The notes: generated by a model from the letters alone, not told the origin. Shown: positions 1 through 12,674, counted from the stretch's first letter. The stretch is 15,551 nucleotides of DNA from CAVXFS01 sp049582805 (GCA_049582805.1 JBAUUR010000163.1:1-15551), one strand, 5' to 3'. A program made the numbers and translations.

Positions 1-41
1 GCACGGTTGGCGCTGGCGTGGTGGCAAAGGTTATCGAGTAA
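1..41 (+). CDS. tuf: Elongation factor EF-Tu, C-terminal end (partial)
   Basis: Only the last 12 full codons and the TAA stop (39-41) lie in the window. They read TVGAGVVAKVIE, the typical end of the EF-Tu beta-barrel domain 3, and the preceding two bases fit the last part of a conserved Arg codon. EF-Tu carries aminoacyl-tRNA to the ribosome as a GTP complex. This copy lies directly upstream of tRNA-Trp and secE, the usual place of the first tuf gene in betaproteobacteria. A second tuf begins at 15425. Identity is firm despite the short stretch, because the C-terminal peptide is very conserved and the context agrees. Confidence 0.93.
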   Translation, partial: TVGAGVVAKVIE

Positions 42-52
42 GGAACCGGTTG

Positions 53-128
53 TTAGACGCAAGACTTGAGACGTAAGTTAAAACCGCAAAGCGACAACGC
101 CAGCCATCAACTTACGTCTTCCGACTAA
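53..128. repeat. Heptad-word inverted repeat, tuf-trpT gap (element E1)
   Basis: Four seven-base words run from 53 to 80 (for example TTAGACG at 53-59 and TGAGACG at 67-73, consensus NNAGACG). Words of the same type run in reverse complement from 101 to 128. The core is an 11-base perfect inverted repeat, AGACGTAAGTT at 69-79 and its complement at 109-119, with a 29-base loop. A T-run at 135-140 lies too far from the stem for a standard terminator. The DNA codes for nothing recognisable and belongs to the same style as the elements at 1146, 2501, 3699, 7852 and 15313. Confidence 0.7.
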
Positions 129-140
129 TAACTGTTTTTT

Positions 141-216
141 AGGCCAGTAGCTCAATTGGTAGAGTATCGGTCTCCAAAACCGAGGGTTGGGGGTTCGAGA
201 CCCTCCTGGCCTGCCA
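141..216 (+). tRNA. trpT: tRNA-Trp (anticodon CCA)
   Basis: The 76-base cloverleaf is complete and the 3' CCA is encoded at 214-216. The acceptor stem AGGCCAG (141-147) pairs with CTGGCCT (206-212), and G213 is the discriminator base. The D-stem is GCTC/GAGT. The anticodon stem TCGGT/ACCGA holds the loop with CCA at 174-176, which reads UGG. The T-arm carries the TTCGAGA loop. Sequence and position before secE match the betaproteobacterial tRNA-Trp gene. It is probably cotranscribed with its neighbours and released by processing; I see no convincing promoter of its own. Confidence 0.97.
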
Positions 217-226
217 AGACAAGAAT

Positions 227-245
227 GACCATGGGAAGCATGGTC
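227..245 (+). promoter_or_regulatory. Stem-loop between tRNA-Trp and secE
   Basis: GACCATG (227-233) pairs perfectly with CATGGTC (239-245) around the five-base loop GGAAG (234-238). The hairpin begins 11 bases after the tRNA CCA end and ends 4 bases before the first possible secE start. The purine loop is the only Shine-Dalgarno-like sequence near that start, so it may serve as the ribosome site or mark the tRNA processing boundary. The structure is visible; the role is inference. Confidence 0.45.
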
Positions 246-249
246 GATA

Positions 250-609
250 ATGGATACGCGGATGGCGGACAAGATTAAGTTGGGCATAGCTTTCCTGCTG
301 GTGGCAGCCGGAGTTGCAGGGTTCTATTTCCTGCAGGAAAGCCCTGCCGTGGTAAAGCTGTTGTCGGTATTGGCCGGACTGTTGCTGGCCGCCGGATTGA
401 GTTGGACAACCGAGCCGGGCAAGCGCCTGTTCGTGTTTGCCAGGGAATCGGTGGCCGAGGCCAAGCGCGTGGTGTGGCCGACGCGCAAGGAGACCTTGCA
501 AACGACCGGTGTGGTGATTGCATTCGCGATAGTCATGGCGCTGTTCCTTTGGGGAGTAGATGCGAGCCTGATGGTGATGGTCAATAAACTGATGGGACGG
601 AGTGAGTGA
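250..609 (+). CDS. secE: Preprotein translocase subunit SecE
   Basis: SecE is the small essential membrane subunit that clamps SecY in the SecYEG protein-export channel of the inner membrane. The 119-residue product shows three hydrophobic helices at about residues 11-28, 33-51 and 86-112, the three-helix form seen in E. coli. An amphipathic stretch at about 57-75 leads to the family signature RVVWPTRKET at 73-82, before the last helix. The ATG at 250 is used here. A second in-frame ATG at 262 gives a product starting MADKIK, like many relatives, but has no good ribosome site; for 250 the nearest purine run is GGGAAG at 233-238, rather far away. Start is therefore uncertain by four codons. 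The TGA stop overlaps the nusG ATG by one base, which implies translational coupling. Confidence 0.95.
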   Translation: MDTRMADKIKLGIAFLLVAAGVAGFYFLQESPAVVKLLSVLAGLLLAAGLSWTTEPGKRLFVFARESVAEAKRVVWPTRKETLQTTGVVIAFAIVMALFLWGVDASLMVMVNKLMGRSE

Positions 610-1142
610 TGACCAAGCGCTGGTATGTAGTCCACACCTACTCGCAGTTTGAAAAGAGCGTGCAGCGCGCCCTGCAGGAGCGCATCGCGCGTGCCGGCAT
701 GCAGGACCAATTCGGCCAGATACTGGTTCCGGTGGAGGAAGTGGTGGAACTGAAGTCGGGCCAGAAGAGCATCAGTGAACGCAAATTCTTTCCGGGCTAT
801 GTGCTGGTCGAGATGGACATGAATGACGAGAGCTGGCATCTGGTCAAGAGCACGCCCAAGGTAACCGGCTTTCTCGGCGGGTCGGCGATGAAGCCGACGC
901 CTATCAGTGCAAAGGAAGTGCAGAACATCATGCAGCAGATGCAGGCCGGGGTGGAAAAACCCAGGCCCAAGGTGCTGTTTGAAGTGGGTGAAGCGGTGCG
1001 CGTCAAGGAGGGTCCGTTCACCGATTTCCATGGCACGGTGGAAGATGTCAATTACGACAAGAACAAGCTGCGGGTGGCAGTGACCATATTTGGCCGCTCG
1101 ACGCCGGTGGAGCTGGATTTCGGCCAAGTCGAAAAGGCCTGA
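609..1142 (+). CDS. nusG: Transcription elongation/antitermination factor NusG
   Basis: NusG binds RNA polymerase to reduce pausing, takes part in Rho-dependent termination, and links polymerase to the leading ribosome through S10. The 177-residue protein has the NGN domain at about 3-105, with the signature FFPGYVLV at 60-67, and a KOW domain at about 123-177. Phe161 in the KOW loop IFGR corresponds to the E. coli residue that contacts S10. The start is the ATG at 609, with GGAG at 599-602 six bases upstream; a GTG one codon earlier at 606 is less likely. The start shares A609 with the secE stop, so secE and nusG form one translational unit. Length and sequence are close to the E. coli protein, and nothing is missing. 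Confidence 0.97.
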   Translation: MTKRWYVVHTYSQFEKSVQRALQERIARAGMQDQFGQILVPVEEVVELKSGQKSISERKFFPGYVLVEMDMNDESWHLVKSTPKVTGFLGGSAMKPTPISAKEVQNIMQQMQAGVEKPRPKVLFEVGEAVRVKEGPFTDFHGTVEDVNYDKNKLRVAVTIFGRSTPVELDFGQVEKA

Positions 1143-1145
1143 AAG

Positions 1146-1208
1146 CAGGAGCGAGTAGCCTGTAGCTTGTAGCTTTTGCTACTGGCTACCCGCTACAAGC
1201 TACAGGCT
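1146..1208. repeat. Heptad-word inverted repeat, nusG-rplK gap (element E2)
   Basis: This is the clearest of the six elements. Words of the form NNGTAGC occur in phase at 1153-1159, 1160-1166 and 1167-1173, with a weaker one at 1146-1152. After TTTT (1174-1177), four words of the form GCTACNN follow at 1178-1205 plus a partial one. A 17-base perfect inverted repeat results: 1157-1173 pairs with 1192-1208 around an 18-base loop. No T-run follows, so it does not look like an intrinsic terminator. It lies 3 to 66 bases after the nusG stop. Confidence 0.85.
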
Positions 1209-1217
1209 GAATTAGTT

Positions 1218-1260
1218 GTTTAACGGGGAGCGTGCCGCAACCGCGGTATGCGTTTAACCC
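1218..1260 (+). promoter_or_regulatory. Candidate L1-binding leader of rplK
   Basis: GCGTGCCGC (1230-1238) pairs with GCGGTATGC (1243-1251) in nine base pairs, two of them G-U, around the loop AACC. Below it GGG (1226-1228) can pair with CCC (1258-1260), leaving an asymmetric internal loop of one A against GTTTAA. A GTTTAAC direct repeat (1218-1224, 1252-1258) flanks the helix. Ribosomal protein L1 is known to repress its operon at a structured site just before rplK, and a stem with an asymmetric purine-rich loop is the expected shape. The match is by shape only and is inferred. Confidence 0.45.
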
Positions 1261-1279
1261 ACTGATAAGGAGTAGCAAC

Positions 1280-1711
1280 GTGGCAAAAAAGATAGTTGGC
1301 TATATCAAGCTGCAAGTGCCCGCTGGCAAGGCAAATCCCAGTCCGCCCATCGGCCCGGCATTGGGTCAGCGCGGATTGAACATCATGGAGTTCTGCAAGG
1401 CGTTCAACGCCCAGACCCAGGGAATGGAGCCGGGTCTGCCGATCCCGGTGGTGATCACCGCCTTCGCGGACAAGAGTTTCACCTTCATCATGAAGACCCC
1501 GCCTGCGACCATTCTGATCAAGAAGGCCGCCGGTGTGCAGAAGGGCAGCAAGACGCCGCATACCGACAAGGTGGGCAAACTGACCCGCAAGCAGGCGGAA
1601 GAAATCGCAACGGCCAAGATGCCCGACCTGACCGCTGCCGACATGGATGCGGCGGTGCGCACCATTGCCGGCAGCGCGCGCAGCATGGGCATCATCGTGG
1701 AGGGCGTATAA
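1280..1711 (+). CDS. rplK: 50S ribosomal protein L11
   Basis: L11 binds the GTPase-associated region of 23S rRNA with L10 and supports factor binding and the RelA stringent response. The 143-residue product has the usual two domains: an N-terminal domain at 1-70, with the proline-rich NPSPP at 19-23 linked to thiostrepton-type antibiotic binding, and an RNA-binding C-terminal domain at about 76-143. The start is the GTG at 1280, giving MAKKIVGYIK, with AAGGAG at 1267-1272 seven bases upstream. The frame stays open further upstream to 1232, but that extension lacks family similarity and a ribosome site. One base separates its stop from the rplA ATG, so the two are coupled, as in the classical L11 operon controlled by L1. 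Confidence 0.97.
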   Translation: MAKKIVGYIKLQVPAGKANPSPPIGPALGQRGLNIMEFCKAFNAQTQGMEPGLPIPVVITAFADKSFTFIMKTPPATILIKKAAGVQKGSKTPHTDKVGKLTRKQAEEIATAKMPDLTAADMDAAVRTIAGSARSMGIIVEGV

Positions 1712-1712
1712 C

Positions 1713-2408
1713 ATGGCGCATGATTCCAAACGTTACAAGGCGCTGGCAGCCAAGGTGGATCGCAATAAACTTTATCCGCTGGCCGATGCGCTGAGCCTGG
1801 TGAAAGAAACCGCGAAGGCAAAGTTCGATGAATCCATCGACGTGGCGGTAAACCTAGGTATCGACGCCAAGAAATCCGACCAGTTGGTGCGCGGCTCCGT
1901 CGTGTTGCCGAAGGGCACCGGCAAGGCCGTGCGCGTGGCCGTGTTCGCCCAGGGCGCCAAGGCGGAGGAAGCCAGGGGAGCCGGTGCGGACATCGTCGGG
2001 TTCGATGACCTGGCGGAAAGCATCAAGGGCGGCAAGATGGATTTCGACGTGGTGATCGCTTCTCCGGACGCGATGCGCATCGTCGGCCAGTTGGGCCAGA
2101 TCCTTGGCCCGCGCGGTTTGATGCCTAACCCGAAAGTGGGGACGGTGACCGCCGATGTGGCTGGCGCGGTGAAGAACGCCAAAGCCGGTCAGGTGCAATA
2201 CCGCACCGACAAGAACGGCATCGTGCAATGCACCATCGGGCGCGCCTCATTCGCCCCGGAAGCGCTGCGTGAAAACCTGCTGGCGCTGATCGATGCGCTG
2301 AACAAGGCCAAACCCTCTTCTTCCAAAGGGGTATACCTGAAGAAGGTGTCCGTCTCCAGCACCATGGGCGTCGGCATCCGTATTGAACAGGGTAGCTTGG
2401 CAGCATAG
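1713..2408 (+). CDS. rplA: 50S ribosomal protein L1
   Basis: L1 forms the mobile stalk at the ribosomal E site that helps release deacylated tRNA, and in known systems it represses translation of its own mRNA at the rplK leader. The product has 231 residues, close to the 234 of E. coli, and shows the conserved GPRGLMPNPKVGTVT stretch and a C-terminal VYLKKVSVSSTMGVGIRI region. The start ATG at 1713 lies one base after the rplK stop; an open extension upstream overlaps rplK out of frame and is not real. The stop is TAG at 2406-2408. A 300-base leader follows before rplJ, so this is probably the last gene of the L11 unit or a readthrough point. Confidence 0.97.
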   Translation: MAHDSKRYKALAAKVDRNKLYPLADALSLVKETAKAKFDESIDVAVNLGIDAKKSDQLVRGSVVLPKGTGKAVRVAVFAQGAKAEEARGAGADIVGFDDLAESIKGGKMDFDVVIASPDAMRIVGQLGQILGPRGLMPNPKVGTVTADVAGAVKNAKAGQVQYRTDKNGIVQCTIGRASFAPEALRENLLALIDALNKAKPSSSKGVYLKKVSVSSTMGVGIRIEQGSLAA

Positions 2409-2422
2409 TTTGATTTGAATTT

Positions 2423-2452
2423 GCGGCATGGTGAGTGGGTGCACCATGCCGC
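2423..2452 (+). promoter_or_regulatory. Stem-loop after rplA
   Basis: GCGGCATGGTG (2423-2433) pairs perfectly over 11 bases with CACCATGCCGC (2442-2452) around an eight-base loop. No T-run follows, so it is a poor intrinsic terminator. It may stabilise the rplA 3' end, act as a processing site or be the first helix of the L10 leader that starts a few bases later. Confidence 0.55.
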
Positions 2453-2458
2453 TTGAAG

Positions 2459-2622
2459 GCTTTGGACTGCTGGCTGGATAAGCAGCATCAAAGACCGCAG
2501 GGGTCGGGATACAGGCGTCAGGTGACAGTATCCGGGCTTAATTGAAGGGTTTGGGGTTGGTTTTCAGGTGTTGCTGACACCTGTAACCTGTTCCCCGACA
2601 CCCGAACCCAGCGCAGATGGTG
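2459..2622 (+). promoter_or_regulatory. L10 leader (autoregulatory RNA of rplJL)
   Basis: The L10-L7/L12 complex represses rplJ translation by binding a leader RNA. Here GGCTGGATA lies in the loop (2472-2480) of a helix made of CTTTG/CAAAG (2460-2464, 2489-2493) and CTGCT/AGCAG (2467-2471, 2481-2485). It is followed by AAAGACCGCAGG (2490-2501), which closely matches the conserved AAAGACCGTAGG of the E. coli leader. Further on, CTTAAT (2537-2542) and GCGCAGATGGTG (2611-2622) resemble the E. coli CTTAAT and GCGTAGACGGTG that close the same arm. Between these conserved parts the apical section is expanded by heptad words (2501-2608). The assignment rests on recalled family motifs and should be tested with the Rfam L10_leader model. 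Confidence 0.72.
2501..2608. repeat. Heptad-word inverted repeat inside the L10 leader (element E4)
   Basis: Five in-phase words of the form GNNNCRG run from 2501 to 2535 (for example GATACAG 2508-2514 and GTGACAG 2522-2528; the fifth, at 2529, begins with T). On the opposite arm five words of the form CYGNNNC, the complement of the same pattern, run from 2574 to 2608. A second partial plus-type set lies at 2547-2571. Pairings visible are GGGTTTGGG (2547-2555) with CCCGAACCC (2601-2609, one G-U), and CAGGTGT (2565-2571) with ACACCTG (2577-2583). The 2501-2508 stretch can instead pair with 2601-2609, with one bulged A, so two folds compete. Confidence 0.75.
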
Positions 2623-2643
2623 TGCCCGCAAGCAGGAGGTTGT

Positions 2644-2709
2644 GTGTTTATTCCTGACTTTGAGGACGCTGTTGTTAACCGCGGGACACGCCAGTGTCCC
2701 GGAATATAG
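2644..2709 (+). CDS. Possible 21-codon leader peptide before rplJ
   Basis: A GTG at 2644 opens a 21-codon frame reading VFIPDFEDAVVNRGTRQCPG plus Ile, ended by TAG at 2707-2709. A full AGGAGG (2634-2639) lies four bases upstream of the GTG, which is a strong ribosome site without any other obvious use. The stop falls three bases before the rplJ Shine-Dalgarno sequence, a layout that would allow translational coupling. The peptide matches nothing I recognise, and the spacing is short. It may equally be a ribosome standby or repressor site. Treat it as a hypothesis. Confidence 0.25.
   Translation: MFIPDFEDAVVNRGTRQCPGI
2682..2701 (+). promoter_or_regulatory. Stem-loop just upstream of the rplJ ribosome site
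   Basis: CGGGACAC (2682-2689) pairs perfectly with GTGTCCCG (2694-2701) around the four-base loop GCCA. It ends ten bases before GGAGG (2712-2716), the probable rplJ ribosome site, and lies within the possible leader frame at 2644-2709. A role in rplJ translation control is plausible but inferred. Confidence 0.5.
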
Positions 2710-2721
2710 ATGGAGGAAGAC

Positions 2722-3216
2722 TTGGCTCTTAATCTGCAGGAAAAACAGGCAGTGGTCGCCGAGGTCAGCGCGCAGGTGGCGCAGGCCCAGACCATCGTTC
2801 TGGCAGAGTACCGTGGCATCGAAGTCGGCGAAATCACCAGGCTGCGTGCCAATGCGCGCAAGGCCGGGGTGTATTTCCATGTGTTGAAGAACACGCTGGC
2901 GCGGCGCGCGGTGCAAGGCACCCCGTTCGAGGCTTTGGCGGAAAAAATGGTCGGTCCGCTGGTGTACAGCATTAGCGCCGATGCCGTAGCTGCTGCGAAG
3001 GTGGTGCATGAATTTGCCAGGGCGAACGACAAACTGGTGGTTAAGGCTGGCGCATGCAACGGCAAGGTATTGGATACGGCAGGCGTGAATGCGCTGGCTA
3101 CCGTGCCATCGAAGGAAGTGCTGCTGGCCCAACTGTGCGGCTTGTTGCAATCGCCGGTCTCCGGCTTGGCGCGCGTGCTGGCTGCCGTGGCCGAGAATAA
3201 GACTGTCGCTGCTTAA
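2722..3216 (+). CDS. rplJ: 50S ribosomal protein L10
   Basis: L10 anchors the L7/L12 dimers to the ribosome and, with them, represses its own mRNA. The best start is the TTG at 2722, which gives 164 residues beginning MALNLQEKQ, the usual L10 N-terminus, with GGAGG (2712-2716) five bases upstream. The in-frame ATG at 2710 would add four residues (MEED) and would itself overlap the ribosome site, so it is less likely. The RNA-binding N-terminal domain carries KNTLARRA at 56-63 and VGPL at about 77-80; the C-terminal helix that binds L12 dimers ends the protein. A 33-base gap leads to rplL. A rare TTG start in such a highly made protein may help keep its level low relative to L12. Confidence 0.96.
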   Translation: MALNLQEKQAVVAEVSAQVAQAQTIVLAEYRGIEVGEITRLRANARKAGVYFHVLKNTLARRAVQGTPFEALAEKMVGPLVYSISADAVAAAKVVHEFARANDKLVVKAGACNGKVLDTAGVNALATVPSKEVLLAQLCGLLQSPVSGLARVLAAVAENKTVAA

Positions 3217-3249
3217 CTATCACAACAACTTGACAATTTAGGAAGAAAA

Positions 3250-3630
3250 ATGGCATTCGATAAAGACGCATTTATGGCAACGCTGGACGGCATGTCCGTG
3301 CTGGAATTGAACGACCTGGTAAAGGCGATTGAAGTGAAATTTGGTGTTTCCGCCGCTGCAATGGCTGCTCCCGCCGCTGGCGGTGCTGCTGCGGCCGGGG
3401 CTGCCGCTGCCGAAGAGCAGACTGAATTCACCGTTGTGCTGAAGTCCGCGGGCGACGCCAAGGTAAACGTGATCAAGGTGGTACGCGTGATCACCGGCCT
3501 CGGCCTGAAGGAAGCCAAGGACCTGGTGGACGGTGCACCGAAGCCGGTCAAGGAGGGCGTCAACAAGGCTGATGCTGATTCGATCGCCAAGCAGCTAACC
3601 GACGCAGGCGCGACCGCTGAAATCAAGTAA
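3250..3630 (+). CDS. rplL: 50S ribosomal protein L7/L12
   Basis: L12 dimers form the flexible stalk that recruits and activates the GTPases EF-G, EF-Tu, IF2 and RF3. The 126-residue product has an N-terminal dimerisation domain at about 1-33, an Ala/Gly-rich hinge at about 35-54, and the compact C-terminal factor-binding domain at about 57-126 with GLGLKEAKDLVDGAPKPVKE. Start ATG 3250 has AGGAAG (3240-3245) four bases upstream, a strong site that fits the need for several copies of L12 per ribosome. It lies 33 bases after rplJ. A strong hairpin follows the stop before rpoB. Confidence 0.97.
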   Translation: MAFDKDAFMATLDGMSVLELNDLVKAIEVKFGVSAAAMAAPAAGGAAAAGAAAAEEQTEFTVVLKSAGDAKVNVIKVVRVITGLGLKEAKDLVDGAPKPVKEGVNKADADSIAKQLTDAGATAEIK

Positions 3631-3642
3631 GCACCTTGTGCT

Positions 3643-3684
3643 GCAAAAGGCTGACGGTTTGTCCGTCAGCCTTTTGCCGCTTTT
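3643..3684 (+). terminator. rplL-rpoB attenuator hairpin
   Basis: GCAAAAGGCTGACGG (3643-3657) pairs perfectly over 15 bases with 3663-3677 around the loop TTTGT, and a TTTT stretch follows at 3681-3684. The arm itself contains CCTTTT. It begins 13 bases after the rplL stop. In E. coli a partial terminator at this point lowers rpoBC transcription relative to rplJL, and the same role is likely here. The U-tract is weak, so termination is probably partial. Confidence 0.75.
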
Positions 3685-3698
3685 AGAAATGGTTTGCA

Positions 3699-3747
3699 GA
3701 AGTCAACGGTCAGCAGGTGTGAATTACGCTTCCTGCCCCTTGCCTTT
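3699..3747. repeat. Heptad-word inverted repeat, upstream of rpoB (element E6)
   Basis: In-phase words GAAGTCA (3699-3705), ACGGTCA (3706-3712) and GCAGGTG (3713-3719) lead to the centre TGAATTA (3720-3726). Then CGCTTCC (3727-3733), TGCCCCT (3734-3740) and TGCCTTT (3741-3747) follow, which on the other strand read as GGAAGCG, AGGGGCA and AAAGGCA. The two halves match word by word but with mismatches, so the stem is imperfect. It ends 12 bases before the rpoB ribosome site. This is the most diverged element and the one I am least sure of. Confidence 0.5.
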
Positions 3748-3768
3748 TATCCTGGTCGTGGAGATATT

Positions 3769-7845
<4,077 letters not shown>

Positions 7846-7851
7846 ACATGG

Positions 7852-7916
7852 GGAGTAGAGAGTAGGAAGTGGGGAGTGGGGCTGGTTTCCCACTATCTAC
7901 TTCCCACTTCCCATTT
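7852..7916. repeat. Heptad-word inverted repeat, rpoB-rpoC gap (element E3)
   Basis: Four in-phase words of the form NRAGTRG run from 7852 to 7879 (GGAGTAG 7852-7858, AGAGTAG 7859-7865, then GAAGTGG and GGAGTGG). Pyrimidine words of the form YCYAYTW run from 7889 to 7916 (for example CCCACTA 7889-7895). The longest perfect pairing is GGAAGTGGG (7865-7873) with CCCACTTCC (7903-7911), loop 29 bases. The element is strongly purine-rich on the left arm and pyrimidine-rich on the right. It fills most of the gap between the rpoB stop and the rpoC ribosome site. Confidence 0.78.
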
Positions 7917-7940
7917 GCTAGATTTTTCTAGGAGTCACAA

Positions 7941-12166
<4,226 letters not shown>

Positions 12167-12170
<4 letters not shown>

Positions 12171-12195
12171 CATGCCTGATGTTACTCAATAAAAT
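12167..12195 (+). promoter_or_regulatory. Sigma70 promoter of the str operon (rpsL)
   Basis: TTGACA (12167-12172) matches the -35 consensus in all six positions, and TAAAAT (12190-12195) matches the -10 box in five of six. The spacer is exactly 17 bases. The bases after the -10 box are GCGCGG (12196-12201), a GC-rich discriminator typical of promoters repressed by ppGpp in the stringent response. Transcription would start near 12202. The -35 box overlaps the last codon and TGA of rpoC. This is the best promoter in the window. Confidence 0.78.
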
Positions 12196-12208
12196 GCGCG
12201 GTCTTTTT

Positions 12209-12258
12209 AGCCGTCACGGCAACAGGCACAGAGCTCCCCGTGACGGCTGTTATTTTTT
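12209..12258 (+). terminator. rpoC terminator / rpsL leader hairpin
   Basis: AGCCGTCACGG (12209-12219) pairs perfectly with CCGTGACGGCT (12238-12248) around an 18-base loop that contains GAGCTC. After GTTA comes TTTTTT (12253-12258). It has the form of a Rho-independent terminator for the rpoBC unit. Because the promoter at 12167-12195 lies upstream, the same hairpin is also the first structure in the rpsL transcript and could attenuate it. Confidence 0.78.
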
Positions 12259-12296
12259 AGTACTTTGATATATTTAGAGAATTTAGGGATATTGAA

Positions 12297-12674
12297 ATGC
12301 CAACCATTAACCAGTTAGTGCGCAAGCCCCGTGCCGCCGAGCAAGAAAAAAGTAAAGTTCCCGCGCTCGGAGGGAGTCCGCAAAAACGCGGTGTGTGCAC
12401 CCGTGTGTACACAACGACTCCGAAGAAGCCGAACTCCGCTTTGCGCAAGGTTGCCAAGGTGCGCCTGACGAATGGTTTTGAAGTGATTTCATATATCGGC
12501 GGCGAGGGCCACAACCTGCAGGAGCACTCGGTGGTGCTGATACGCGGTGGTCGTGTCAAGGACTTGCCCGGCGTGCGTTACCACATGGTGCGCGGCAGCC
12601 TGGATACGGCAGGTGTGAAGGACCGCAAACAGTCCCGTTCCAAGTATGGCGCGAAGCGCCCCAAAAAAACCTAA
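12297..12674 (+). CDS. rpsL: 30S ribosomal protein S12
   Basis: S12 lies at the decoding centre of the 30S subunit and controls accuracy of codon reading. The 125-residue product keeps the streptomycin-linked sites: Lys43 and Lys44 in TTPKKPNSALRK, and Lys88 to Pro91 in GGRVKDLPGVRYH. All are wild type, so streptomycin sensitivity is expected at this locus. Asp89, the residue that RimO methylthiolates, is present. The section PALGGSPQKRG differs from the E. coli PALEACPQKRG but keeps its length. Start ATG 12297 has AGGGA at 12285-12289 seven bases upstream. It is the first gene of the str operon, served by the promoter at 12167; rpsG follows after 22 bases. Confidence 0.98.
   Translation: MPTINQLVRKPRAAEQEKSKVPALGGSPQKRGVCTRVYTTTPKKPNSALRKVAKVRLTNGFEVISYIGGEGHNLQEHSVVLIRGGRVKDLPGVRYHMVRGSLDTAGVKDRKQSRSKYGAKRPKKT

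Noticed and set aside
53..128. CRISPR array
   Set aside because: The units are seven bases with no unique spacers and are mirrored instead of direct, so they do not have CRISPR architecture.
1153..1208. Reading the nusG-rplK hairpin as a Rho-independent terminator
   Set aside because: The stem is strong, but no T-run follows it (GAATTAG comes next), and the seven-base periodicity explains the sequence better.
1232..1279. N-terminal extension of L11
   Set aside because: It overlaps the structured leader, lacks similarity and has no ribosome site; GTG at 1280 has AAGGAG at ideal spacing and yields the family N-terminus.
2383..2411. Promoter at the end of rplA (TTGAAC with CATAGT or TAGTTT) for rplJ
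   Set aside because: The match is weak: a 15-base spacer with CATAGT, or three of six -10 matches at 17 bases. A promoter for rplJ is plausible from E. coli, but not supported here.
3230..3264. Promoter for rplL from TTGACA at 3230-3235
   Set aside because: No fitting -10 box lies 16-18 bases downstream; the nearest candidate, GATAAA at 3259, has a 23-base spacer and is inside the gene.
3694..3768. N-terminal extension of RpoB by 25 residues
   Set aside because: The extension is encoded by repeat DNA, has no family similarity, and the ATG at 3769 has a good ribosome site and the normal N-terminus.
12246..12274. Second rpsL promoter with TATATT (12269-12274) as the -10 box
   Set aside because: The position 17 bases upstream (GCTGTT) has no -35 similarity and lies in the terminator stem; the promoter at 12167 is far better.
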